Origin: Phytophthora sp. 'mugwort' | Lineage: Eukaryota > Oomycota > Peronosporomycetes > Peronosporales > Peronosporaceae | Assembly: GCA_033558025.1 (NCBI GenBank) | Contig: JAUCEF010000011.1 | Coordinates: 1,860,001-1,924,000 of the forward strand | Reading direction: 5' to 3' | DNA length: 64,000 nucleotides | Part shown: in pieces, positions 42,424-52,049 of the stretch | Layout: each line of letters begins with the position of its first letter | How positions within the stretch are numbered: the stretch's first letter is position 1 | Notes under the pieces: generated by a model | What the model was told of the DNA's origin: nothing | The model's database searches: none | What the model saw: the letters and a program-made list of their open reading frames with translations, nothing else | Program-made: the position numbers and the translations under genes

Positions 42424-42707
42424 CTACATCCAGCCGTACCCTTCGTCTTCATTGAACGGATTTTTAGCCATGCGAACCTTCGCCTCCTGAGACCCCTTTG
42501 CAAACCCTTTAAACTTTGGCTTGGCAATGCCTGCTCCATAGCGACGTCGAACCTCACCACGAAGCGATTTGATGAGGTCCCCATTCTCAGGTTTGATAGC
42601 CTTGGAAAACAGAAACTTCTCTCCATCATCGACCGCATCAGTAAGAACTCCCCCTTTCCCTTTGTGTAAACGCAAGCACGTTTGGCTCCTCTCTTAACAT
42701 CACTCAT
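42424..42707 (-). pseudogene. Small basic protein of the viral block
   Basis: ATG 42707 (MSDVKRGAKRACVYTKGKG), then a one-base shift in a G-rich run (about 42650) into a frame with EKFLFSKAIKPENGDLIKSL, RRRYGAGIAKPKFKGFAKGS and NPFNEDEGYGWM, stop at 42424. About 94 residues, strongly basic with Gly. It could be a core or DNA-condensing virion protein; this is inference from charge only. Confidence 0.4.
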
Positions 42708-42716
42708 GCTCAATCG

Positions 42717-43179
42717 TCATCCGTCCTTAGTATCGCTATCAGAATCATAAATGCCGATACCTGTCATTGAGCGAATTAGCAGCTCTCGCTGGGAAGTCCC
42801 TTGGGTAGCACCAAGTGTGGTTGCGAGAGCGAGAACAGCTGCACCTGCCGTTTTGCTAAGAGTTTCAGAGTCCTTAGCATATTTGAATGCCTATTTAATG
42901 CCTCCCCATATTTTCCCCATATACTTGCTCCATGCATACCTCCTCCGTTCATATGCTTGAAAGTAACGTCCGATCTCCTCTTTGGTAATATACAAACGCG
43001 TCCTTTACCAGATTTGCGTGCTCGAAGAGCTTTAGTATGCGATTCAAGATGGAGAGAAGCGTAGCACCAGAACCACTCAACGCATCCTTAATCAAGGATA
43101 GAGTACCTGACTTGAAGGCTCTCTTGAGCTTAATGGATGATGAAACTGCTAACTCTTTGAACGTCATGATCATATCCAT
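42717..43179 (-). pseudogene. Small virion-like protein of the viral block
   Basis: ATG 43179 (MDMIMTFKELAVSSSIKLKR), KSGTLSLIKDALSGSGATLL, then frameshift and stop near 42950, then YAWSKYMGKIWGG and TLSKTAGAAVLALATTLGATQ, with SQRELLIRSM near the end; stop at 42717. Amphipathic and hydrophobic Ala/Leu segments suggest a membrane-active minor virion protein. No relative recognised. 10 bp separate its stop from the next ATG. Confidence 0.4.
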
Positions 43180-43226
43180 GACTGACTTTATTTAACGAAT
43201 GGTTAAATTCAAGTCTTTGAATCTGT

Positions 43227-43574
43227 TTAAGAGATGCATCTTATGCTTTTGCTTACAATATATCCAGAGCATGTCTAGATGCCGCAATAGTCTCCGTAAG
43301 TACCTTGATAGTGTTTGGGATTGTACTTTCCGATTCCATATTTGGTAGGAGCTGCTTCGCCCATACTATCAAAGTACTCACCGTCATGGACAGCATGCTA
43401 ACGACCTACAACAAGGTTCAGTGACCTCAATAAGCCCAAATACGTACCTTTCTTTGGGATCGGTTTCGATAATTCACTCGATTCGAATATATTATCCAGA
43501 TGGACTCCTAATCGATCCGCAAGTTCAATTAGATCATGATCGCTGGTGATTGGTTTAATTAGATGAGCCATCAT
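43227..43574 (-). pseudogene. Adenain-like cysteine protease (maturation protease)
   Basis: One frame of 116 codons, ATG 43574 to TAA 43227, with two internal TAG codons (residues 59 and 100). It has DHDLIELADRLGVHLDNIF near the N-terminus, a His right after the first stop, then VHDGEYFDSMGEAAP (where adenain-type proteases have Y-F-D-S-x-G-x-x-P) and YQGTYGDYCGI (the Gln and catalytic Cys region). In polinton-like viruses and virophages this enzyme cleaves capsid precursors. The co-linear frame with no indels suggests fairly recent loss or selection until late. Divergent from the MCP, 46 bp between starts. Confidence 0.55.
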
Positions 43575-43619
43575 ATTTAATTTCGATTAAGTTATACTAG
43601 AAACCATATAGATTTAACG

Positions 43620-45336
43620 ATGCGCGAAACTAAAACTATCCGACCAATGTTTGTACCAGAGCTCGCTCAAGAGTGACCCGGAGATCAAGGTACATTCCGA
43701 TAAGTGCGTACCCTTTGTAATCGATCTCAATCAGGCCTCGTATCAGAATGGTGTCATTAATATCGATGCGGCTGCCCAGCTGAATGAAAGTGAAGGATTC
43801 GCTTGTCTCCGCGACGCCTACATCGTGCTACCGCACAAGGTCTCGATGAAAAAAAAAAAAAGGTAGCTGTCCAGACTCTACCAGCTAACCATTTGTGTTC
43901 TATGCTCAAATGCGGTAACTGGAATGTAATCGATAGCATGTCGATTGAACTCAACGGGAAGACCGTTGGAAGTATAGCTGACTACAAGCTGTTTTGGAAC
44001 AATTTCCGAGCTCAGATAAGCTACAATCCTCAGTATGTTGAGAAGCATGGAGGTGAGTCGTTCCTTTATCCAAATGCCCCTCAGTCAGGTTTTATAGTTC
44101 TACTACATCATCTACTACGGGAGATGGTTACACTAATACTACTGCCTTGTCATCTTCGTTGGCTACTATTAGACCATCTGGTGGTGCCTCCGTTGTTAAC
44201 GACGGTCTTGTAAAGCTTCTGTTGTCTGAATTCTCTGTATCATGGCCTTCGCTTGGTTCCGCTGCAGCTTCTACCAGAATCGCAAACCAAACCGCACCTG
44301 GTGCTTTTGTATCTGGTGTGGCTACGGCTAATGGAATTATGGGAACGTGGAACTACATGCTAAATATAAAACTTACAGACCTCCATCCCATCTTCAAGAA
44401 GCTAGACCTCATGACCAACCCTCAGATCCGCCTACGCTTCCGCGTCAGCCAGGTACTTCTACTAATGCTGTCAACGCTTCGAAGGCTGTGTCTCTCACCG
44501 ACACTACTCTTGCAAGTGGCAATACCTGTCCGGTGATGGTTTCTGCTTATCGACTAACATCCAATGGCTTGAGTACTTGCTGCTTCTGCCGGGTTCAGTG
44601 TAGCTTGGACTGTTGTAGTAAATGCCCTTAAACCGACAATTGATGGAACTTATATGCCTTAACCACTTCTTGTATGTACGTCCCGTTTGTTCATCTTGAG
44701 AAACCTCAAGCGATCATCTCAAAACCTGTAAGGAATGTTGAATTTGATGATTGCTATGATCAATGGTTCTACCAGCGCGCTAAAACTGGTAAGCAATCGA
44801 TTCAACGCAATGCTTCTTTCGAGCTACAGTTATCAGCTTGTGTTAAAAATGCTAAATATGTTATTCTCCTTCCTTTCGCCGTGCAGACGGTAATTTCGCT
44901 TCTATTGCTGTACAGGAATTCCAAAATCCTTTTGATTCGGCTGCCTAGACTCTCCACCCTGGTTCGAGTATCCGCAACTTCGATGCTCGTATCGGTTCGC
45001 AGCGAACCTTTGATATTAGCCACGACTACGATTTTCCACCACTTCACTAATGAGGTAGCTAAAATCGCTTCGATCAATGGTATCGCACCCCTGAGCTGAT
45101 TAATGGTCTTCATGATTACAAGACGTAGTCGCTAACTAAGCGCGTACTCATTGCCGATGTTAGTCGTCTTACGGAGCGTGATGTTCCGCAGGGGATTCAG
45201 GTCCAGGGCACGAACGCTGGAAGCCAGGGCACAAATGTTGGTCATCGTAGTTAGCGAGCAGGAGCTGACTTTTGATCGTCTTACAGGCGAAGTAATCGAT
45301 TTACAACCGCTTAGAAAAAAAAACTTAATTCCTTAG
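43620..45336 (+). pseudogene. Major capsid protein, double jelly roll
   Basis: ATG 43620 (MRETKTIRPMFVPELAQE), frameshift near 43670, then VPFVIDLNQASYQNGVINI. An A13 run at 43849-43861 shifts frame again. Later parts are MLKCGNWNVIDSMSIELNGK (about 43905), NPQYVEKHGGESFLYPN (44030), GAFVSGVATANGIMGTWNY (44305), LTDLHPIFKKLDLMTNPQIR (44370-44430), TLASGNTCPVMVSA (44510), KPQAIISKPVRNVEFDD (44707), FTNEVAKIASINGI (45045) and TGEVIDLQPL (45285). The L-x-D-L-H-P-I/L-F...L-M-x-N-P motif and overall length (about 570 codons) fit MCPs of polinton-like viruses. At least five frame changes. The stop at 45334-45336 overlaps the stop of the opposite gene. Confidence 0.65.
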
Positions 45337-45634
45337 TTCAATTCTTGAAGTATTGTAGGACACTTCTCAATAACAAATTGACTCTTACGAAGCCAATCGA
45401 TATAGTTCGAATCCATTCGACTGATCTGCTTGAGAGACTTACCTCGATATTTTCCCCACGTCATCATATATGAATTATCATCAGTTAGACATTTGGAGTG
45501 TAAGAACATTTTGATTTCCTCGGTAATATTTAGACTTGGTGGCTGAATACCCATCGACAATAACCAGGATCAGAAGAATATACTTCTTCGATCTTGGTAC
45601 CCTTATATTTCCAAAATGTTCATGCGTTCGACAT
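45333..45634 (-). pseudogene. Tandem DUF3820/ExoX-C-like domains
   Basis: Two copies of the K-Y-K/R-G ... D-x-x-Y-x-x-W pattern. The first, at about 45620-45550, reads KYKGTKIEEVYSSDPGYCRW; the second, at about 45470-45380, reads WGKYRGKSLKQISRMDSNYI then DWL. A frameshift lies between them near 45550, and an early stop precedes the first. The second domain is within a 75-codon open frame. The domain is found at the C-terminus of exonuclease X and in many viral proteins. Convergent with the MCP. Confidence 0.5.
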
Positions 45635-45650
45635 ATTGCCACTTGGGTCT

Positions 45651-45914
45651 ATCTATATACAGTGTACATAGGGCCCTTAAGTTTTTTGAGAAAATTAATT
45701 AATTGGCGGGCAATCCGCTGTCTGCCTGAAGAAACTTGAAACCTTCTCGGACCTATCTAATATGTGTTAGATGGCTCTTAACGCTGTAAGGTTATCGAAT
45801 GGTTGCCTGGTTAGAAACACCCGCTGAGCATTAGAAACGATTAAACCAACTCTCTTTATAGAATAATGTTAGAGAAAAACTGCCGGTGTAATGTGCTGGT
45901 TATTACTACTCGTG
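45651..45914. other. Right edge of viral block, junction to duplication
   Basis: AT-rich, no gene recognised. Homology with arm A of the inverted duplication starts at about 45915, so the viral block ends between 45650 and there. Confidence 0.4.
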
Positions 45915-47116
45915 ACAACTGCTGCTACCGACTTCGCAACTTTTATCTCAAGTACACGAACGGCGCTGATACTATTGTGTATGGTGCGAGCTATGGCACG
46001 ATGCTCGTGGAAAGGTTCATGCATCTCGCTCCTGCCGCTGTGACTGGATATGTGGTAGACGGCATCTCTACAACTTCTGGCGCACCTGCTGACGAGTTCA
46101 GCTACATGTGAAGGTGGGATAGTGACTTTCGCGAGGAGAGATGCTGTTTTGGCAATTTTTGAAAAAGACAGCAACTGCACGGCCCGTTTCCAGTCCAACA
46201 GCCTCAATAACACCTTTCAAGCTGTTATTGATCAATTTGACCAGGATCCCAACTCGACCTGTGCTGCGTTAGTAAACGCGGGCACAGGAGAACCCAGCAG
46301 CAGTTAACCATCCTCTGTTCTACGATCCGTTATAGGTATTGTTTTGATGGATTCGAACACGCAAACACTGATCCCAGCAGTTGTTTATCGACTCGAACGA
46401 TGCGCTCCGGATGGCATCGATATTCTGACACAATTCTTCATGACTGTCCGCGCAAATGCTAAAGCCACAACCCAAGACAGCGCGTTCGGATCAACACTGC
46501 TCTACAGCCTCATCGTCTATTCCGAGATGATGGAGTCGCCATTGCCGTCCATGTCAGAGTTGAAAACTCGATTCCCGGACGCAAAAATGAGTTCTGGAGG
46601 AGGTTTTTCTCCATGGGATCACAATACTGTGCTTTCTCGAAAGAAAAGTCAGCGTCATGTGACGAATTCAACGCTTGGCAATTCTGACGCCAATCGAATC
46701 GTTTACCAGCATGATCAATACTGGAACAAAACTGCTAGGATTCCAAGCCAAGCAAGCGTTCTACTAATGAATGGAAAGTTGGACCCTCAGACCCCTAACA
46801 AATACGCCGAATATCTGCTGAATGTACTTAGGGTGAGCAGAAGGAGCTGATCGCCTTCGAGTATGCTGCGCATGGCACTGTGACGACAACGCAGATGTTT
46901 GTAAGCGATCCGTATAGTGGAACGTGCAGGATGAAGGTGCGTGATGGCGGGGATCTCGAGCGTTTGGACAGATCGTGTGTGAATGAAATGCCAGCATTTG
47001 ACCTGACAACGCGGACAACTATCGGTACAGCTACTTCGGTACAGACGACGCGTACGACGGCGTGTATAACTGAAGTTTGGTCTTTAATTTGTAGGCAAAA
47101 AGGCCTCCATCTGTAG
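45915..47116 (+). pseudogene. S33 peptidase pseudogene, C-terminal two thirds
   Basis: Copy of 5350-4168. It carries the nucleophile elbow GASYGTM (about 45985), the acid NGKLDPQTP and the His in AAHGTVTTTQMF. It shares the upstream frameshift, the TGA (46109-46111) and TAA (46305-46307) stops and the frameshift at about 46830. New in this copy is a T6-to-T5 deletion near 46605 and a compensating insertion near 46676 that garble about 25 residues. No signal peptide or first exon. Confidence 0.8.
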
Positions 47117-47515
47117 GCTGGCGAGGATTATCTACTAGATAGAACTTCTGAATTGAGATCGCAAGGAAGAACCCACGATAAGTCCTGCAACAAGTTTACG
47201 AACGTCTCAAATGCATGACAATAAAATATGATTTGTCATCTTCTGATCGCATTATACGTTTATCTGCTTTCTTTGCTGTTTTCTTAAAAGAAAATACTAG
47301 CTTAACGGAATGGCGCTACAGCACCAATAACACAACAATACGACAATAAAAAGCAACCTTACAGCGTACAGCAACCGCAAAAACAGCTGGGGAACGGTAA
47401 TTTATTATGAAGGACGCTTAAATTGCGTGGCTACGTCGTAAATGTACAGCGCACAGGTGTATGTACAACCACACGTAAACCACATCTAGCACTCTTGGTG
47501 TAGTGCCGCAAGAAT
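47117..47515. other. Inside duplication arm B, no clear gene
   Basis: AT-rich counterpart of 3800-4167; nothing coding recognised. Confidence 0.4.
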
Positions 47516-49558
47516 GGACGCCAAGACGCTAGCATGGGGGCTGGTTCGCGCAATACTCGATGAACTCGCTGACATGAAGAAAGATCTGGAGAAGATGACC
47601 ATGAATATGGGAAGATATTGAGACTTCAGGTGGCGTTTTGTCTGCAATTGAAGAGAACGCAGAGCGCAGTTACACATTAGCGACAACATTTTTGGTGATT
47701 GAGATACTGCTTAAGATTCTACGTGGTTTGGGGTGCTACTCGAGACGGCGATCAACAGACTGAACGGTTAGCAAGTGCAACAAAATGTTCTAATTCAGTT
47801 AGCTGCCAGATCGCCCGGTGCCCACTGCTACCCAAGTGATGAACGCCATACGCGCCGAATCGGCTCTTGTCGACAAGATAGATGCAGAGGAACAACTGTT
47901 TTCACGCTGAAGTGTAGATTCCGGCTTGCGCAGGTGTGTCTGTCGAAGCTCCGTTGAGTAGTCTTGGGGTTTCTGCTCCTGCTGTGGCGGGAGATCGGCC
48001 GTTAGTACGTGGGGTTAACCCTCCGCGGATCATACATTGAAGCTGATGTCGATCAGGATCTGCCAGACCTGCGGAGTGTGGTTTAACAGCTGTCATATTA
48101 ATGGTCGCCAGCTTGTGGCACGAGGAACTTCACCTTTGGTGGGAGAGAGAGCGCTTGACGGTAAGATTGGCGGGGGTTACCTCGCTGATACAGCTGAAGA
48201 AGAAGAAGATGATCTCGAGGGTAAGACGTCAGTTCCTATTGCTTTTGGCGATTCTGCAACTTAAAACGTGAAGTCGCTAATGCTCTTAGTGACAGTGGAG
48301 CTATGACGATGAAAAGGAGCTGAGCGATATTGCCGAGCCCTCTCGAAGTTCGAGTAGGATACGATGACCACTGAGATGATATCAAACACATGACACATAG
48401 CGGAGAAAGTGTGGATTTCGTTGGACCAAGATGGATGGCGGCATCCACACTCGTTCGGTGGCTGCTAGCCTGAAATATGTAGCGGTTTATGTGGACGATT
48501 TGGCGTTGGGACGGACGAGAACATTGATCTGATTCTGCGTGAACTTTGCGTCAAGTTCCAGAGTAAAGTCCTGGGCCCTATTGTGAATCAACTACACAGG
48601 CAAGTTTCCTACATTCCTGGCGAAGCTCTGTGGATGTAGCAATGCGGCTCCTTTGACAAAGTGTTGAAGCGCTTCGGCATGGAAGGTTGTCGGTCCGTGG
48701 GTATTCCGCAAGCGGTAACAGGTACACCTGAACCGTTGGTGAAGATGAACCGGGGGTTAATGACCCGAGTATACCATACGCGAGATGGCGGGTAGGCTTT
48801 ACTACCTGGTGTAGGGTACGCACCCCGACATAACGCTGTAAAATCCCTGGCAAATACATACACAAATGAGCATTTCTTGTGATGGCCAAGGGGGTGCTAC
48901 GCTATTTGCAAGGCAATCGTGATTATGGACAGTTGTCAAAGAAACCCTCAAGTTCTGATTTGTTTTTTACGGCTTACGCTGATGCGATCTTGATAATGAG
49001 ACGGATGATCTCAGATCGATCACGAGTTTCGTGCTTCAGACGAATGGATGCACTTACGCTTACAAAAAAAAGAGCCACAAGCAGTCTATTATCCATGGTG
49101 ACACCTGCAGTACTGAGTTTATTGCTGGCGCTGGGTGTTAGGTAATGATCGTTTGGACGCGCAATCTCTTGTGAAGAATTGTATCTCCACCGGTGTCGTC
49201 AGCCTGTTGCATCAAGGTAACAAGTTGATGGTCAAGGTTGTCATGGCCGCAAAGGGCTACTACAAGACCAAACATATTTTGACTTAAGTATCACAGGGTG
49301 AGAGATCTGTACGAACATGACGATTTAGATGTCCGCTACTGTCCTACGACGGATATGCTGGCTGACTTTTTCACAAATCCCCTTAGGCGATGCAGTTTTG
49401 CAAACTGCTCGAACGTGATGCCGTTGCCTGTGACGGACGAAAGGGCCAAGCAAGGTTGGGTGTCGGACCTCGAAGTGGGAGTATCGGAGCTGGTAGTTAC
49501 ACACGAGCTCTGCTATTCGAGACCCACCGTGGTTGAGATTGATCCTCGATCGTACTGA
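47516..49558 (+). pseudogene. Ty1/Copia pol remnant (RT, RNase H, C-terminus)
   Basis: It starts with a short gag-like frame (MDAKTLAWGLVRAILDE) and the linker, then RT with YVAVYVDDLALG (about 48478, with the D-D catalytic pair), MAKGVLRYLQGNRDYGQLSK (48885), an RNase H piece around FFTAYADA (48963), and the conserved tail VRDLYEHDDLDVRYCPTTDMLADFFTNPL (about 49295-49385) with stop at 49556-49558. Integrase and most of the RT palm before D-D are missing, and frames shift often. Confidence 0.75.
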
Positions 49559-50136
49559 GGTTAATATAGTATGGTTTAAAACCAAGAGGGGGTTGTCACC
49601 TGCGAGATTTCTCCCATTCTTTCCGTGGGCAAACAAAATCGTGTTCCTGCGTTCCGTGTCTGGCCTTCCTCGGCGGTCGACACTAAGATCTCGCTGGTAA
49701 TACAGTCCTACTCTGCGTGTCATCAGATCTCCGAGAGCCGCTCACCAACGAGAGACAGTCACTCCATTTTAACATTTTCGGAGTGTATACAGTACGTCAA
49801 AACCTTAATTGTATAAACGCGTTGCTCGGACCAACTCGTGACGTCACAGTTTTTAGTTTAAACTTGCGTTACCTCACGTTTACCCTAGCCCTCCCGAGGG
49901 CCGATGTCACAGCGTCTTGGGCTTTGCTTCGCAAAGGCAGGCGCTGCGCTCCTACGAGGAAAAGATTCTTAGTCCGGCCCTCTACAGTGCTCGGCTCGCT
50001 GGTAAGCTCAACGCTGTGCTCGCCTCCTACAAATCCCTGCACCCCGCCCGGGTATGCTGTGGCTACGCACGCCCGCAACTGCTCTCCTACGTTGGTCGTT
50101 TTGTGTGACTTTCACCCCCTCCTTTTCAGCTGGGCG
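49559..50136 (+). other. Copia 3' region: purine tract and possible LTR
   Basis: CCAAGAGGGGGTTGTCACC at 49580-49598 looks like a polypurine tract followed by the start of a 3' LTR. The LTR end could not be fixed and no second copy is in the window. The last part (about 49900-50136) may already belong to the next gene's upstream region. Confidence 0.4.
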
Positions 50137-50158
50137 CGGCACTCACATTCTTAATTTT
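50137..50158 (+). promoter_or_regulatory. Inr/FPR-like core promoter
   Basis: CACTCACATTCTTAATTTTATC resembles the oomycete initiator with its flanking T-rich element. It lies about 65-85 bp upstream of the ATG at 50222. Confidence 0.5.
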
Positions 50159-50221
50159 ATCCAATCCTATCCCTCCAGCCGTTTTATAATCACGCCGTTG
50201 CCATAAGGCACGTCAACCAAA

Positions 50222-51496
50222 ATGGCGTCCATTGGCGCGCACTACTGCGTCGCGTCCTCCTCGTCGCGGTCCTTCCCGAGCGCGTTCCAACACCAAGACA
50301 GCACGGAAGACGACTCCGAAGCGTACGGTGCAGACCGTCACGCCGCCGCGGCACTCAGAGGCTTCGCCGCTCGCGCTAAGGACAACAAAGACGAAATCGT
50401 CAAGTCTGAACCCTTAATCGGGCCCTTTGACGACGGAAAGGTCGTGAAACCAGCTAAAAAGAAGCGCATCTACAAGAAGCGCAAGGCCACGCACACAATC
50501 CGCAAAGAAGAGAAGCAGGCGCTCGAGAGGGAGGTCGAAAAACTGCAGCAAGAGCTAGAAATGCTGAAATTTAAGGCCATGGTGGAGATCGGCGAGGAAC
50601 CACCGTCAGACAGAAAACGAAGCGCGAAGAGTGCCGTGTTGAGAGAGGCAGTGCAGGAACAGCATTTGGTCTTGGCCAGGGTGCAGGCGATGCTAGCCGG
50701 ACACTCCCAGCAGAGTCTGTACCAAGTGCATCCGACGGAGATGATGATCCGACTCGGGAGGGACATGGAGGACAGGATGAGGACGTTGAGTGCGTTGCGA
50801 GAACCAAAGCTGCTGGAGGCGAGAAGATTCTTGATGGAACGGATGAGGGGGCTTAGCCCCACAGCGCCGTATTTCCAGGAAGAACGGTACGATACCATGG
50901 ACGGGGACTACTGCATTGCGAGGTTCGACGTGACCCCGTTTCGAGGAGCGAACGGAGGTGTGCAGGAAGTGTTTGCTGCGCTGCAACAGGCGGTGTATAA
51001 TGCTGAGATCATTATTTCCGAATCCTCGGGAAATATCACGATTCGAGAAGACGATGAACTGGGGGACGAGAATCTCTCGCAAATGCGCTTTGTGACGCAG
51101 ACGTCACATGGACTTCAATTTGAGACGAACCTCGTATTGTTGTCAGATTGTGCACAATACCAGGCAAAGGACACCTGCTTTGCGGAGAATGGCCGCTACG
51201 CGATCATGGCGTCAGATTTTGTCGACGAAGACGAACGGTATCCATACAGGCCGCATGAACGCATAAGGCGTGACTCGACGTCTGTCACAATGGTGACGTC
51301 CTATCGGGAAACTGTGGGTGAAGGTGACAGCGAGCTTGTGGTTGTTGTCACACGATGGGCGTTGAATATTATACGGCGTCCTGCCATGGCCGTTCCCAGT
51401 CGTTTGTGGGATGAATTGCGCAACTCTCATGTGCGGTGGGCGGACTTGATGTTTAATTGCGTGCGTCAAGCATTAGGTCTGCCGGTTGTGCAATAG
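50222..51496 (+). CDS. bZIP-like / M96-type protein with START-like C-terminus
   Basis: 424 aa, single exon, intact. An acidic, Ser-rich N-terminus is followed by a lysine/arginine-rich basic stretch (residues 77-95, AKKKRIYKKRK) leading into a short heptad coiled coil (96-120, LEREVEKLQQELEMLKFKAM), the bZIP-like layout. From about 180 to the end the fold looks like the START-related domain of the oomycete M96 mating-specific protein family (RLGRDMEDRMRTLSALREPKL, DGDYCIARFDVTPF, VTMVTSYRETVGEGDSELVVV). Members are large paralogous families in Phytophthora; function is mostly unknown, likely nuclear given the basic region. The ATG context is good and no upstream in-frame ATG is better. Confidence 0.75.
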   Translation: MASIGAHYCVASSSSRSFPSAFQHQDSTEDDSEAYGADRHAAAALRGFAARAKDNKDEIVKSEPLIGPFDDGKVVKPAKKKRIYKKRKATHTIRKEEKQALEREVEKLQQELEMLKFKAMVEIGEEPPSDRKRSAKSAVLREAVQEQHLVLARVQAMLAGHSQQSLYQVHPTEMMIRLGRDMEDRMRTLSALREPKLLEARRFLMERMRGLSPTAPYFQEERYDTMDGDYCIARFDVTPFRGANGGVQEVFAALQQAVYNAEIIISESSGNITIREDDELGDENLSQMRFVTQTSHGLQFETNLVLLSDCAQYQAKDTCFAENGRYAIMASDFVDEDERYPYRPHERIRRDSTSVTMVTSYRETVGEGDSELVVVVTRWALNIIRRPAMAVPSRLWDELRNSHVRWADLMFNCVRQALGLPVVQ

Positions 51497-52006
51497 GCTT
51501 GATCGCATTTTCTTGACTGATAATAATAATAGAGGCTGTAGAGCGGGGTCTTGTAATTGAAGTCTCTTGGCAAATTCATGGGGCCCCAGACGCCAATTCG
51601 TCCAGTTCAGTCAATTCTACCGCTGCCAACCCGGTGAAAGGCGCATATTAAACCGTGGGCACGCACGTTGCGTCTGGCTTCTGCTCAGTTCTAATATAAA
51701 TAACAAACGGACAGCAACGTTATCCCATGTCGAGTGGGCGACAGCGTAACTATAATAACAGACGAGTTTCCATTTTTCTTGTAAAAAAAAACCGTCATTT
51801 GACAGTTTAATCTTGCCAGTATGTAGGCAGTCAAAGTGTTTTACCTGGTTGGCTTAGCCTTTTTCTAAGGTAATACGAAAGATGGTATCACTGTACGTAA
51901 TATATATATTTAATTTCTTGCTCCACTGGATAGCAGCGTCTGTGACGTATCGATCTGGAGTCCTGCAGAAATGTCTCGTTGCTCTTCGACTCGTGTGCAT
52001 TTCAGT
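51497..52006. other. Intergenic between bZIP-like and MATE genes
   Basis: No gene recognised. An in-frame upstream extension of MATE exon 1 (51882 on) exists but lies before the Inr-like element and is judged untranslated. Confidence 0.5.
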
Positions 52007-52026
52007 TGTCACTTCCGCAATTCAAC
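52007..52026 (+). promoter_or_regulatory. Inr/FPR-like core promoter of the MATE gene
   Basis: TGTCACTTCCGCAATTCAAC is a close match to the oomycete Inr/FPR consensus, 24-43 bp upstream of the ATG at 52050. It decides the start codon. Confidence 0.65.
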
Positions 52027-52049
52027 TACCGCACCACACACTGGAGATT

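Larger units (their letters stand above)
39792..45650. mobile_element. Decayed polinton-like virus / Maverick structural module
   Basis: Gene order left to right: fibre-like (+), two unknowns (+), penton-like minor capsid (+), basic protein (-), small virion-like protein (-), adenain-like protease (-), major capsid (+), DUF3820/ExoX-C pair (-). Spacing is tight: 46 bp between the divergent protease and MCP starts, overlapping stop codons at 45333-45336, and a shared AATAAA-containing spacer at 42336-42396. The sequence is more AT-rich than the flanking genes by eye, has no introns, and every sizeable gene has stops or frameshifts. No integrase, polymerase, ATPase or terminal repeats were identified, so only part of an element is here. 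The host is a protist; no known named virus is implied. Confidence 0.65.
45915..48370 (+). repeat. Large inverted duplication, arm B
   Basis: Mirror of 2920-5350. It starts inside the S33 peptidase (just before the shared frameshift) and ends in the Copia linker. Beyond it, the Copia remnant continues with RT and RNase H that arm A has lost. Confidence 0.9.

Noticed and set aside
50232..50417. 61-codon frame inside the bZIP-like gene
   Set aside because: It overlaps a clearly coding 424-aa frame and has only basic low-complexity sequence; shadow frame.
51882..52049. Longer N-terminus for the MATE protein
   Set aside because: The extension lies upstream of a strong Inr-like element and is not like MATE N-termini.
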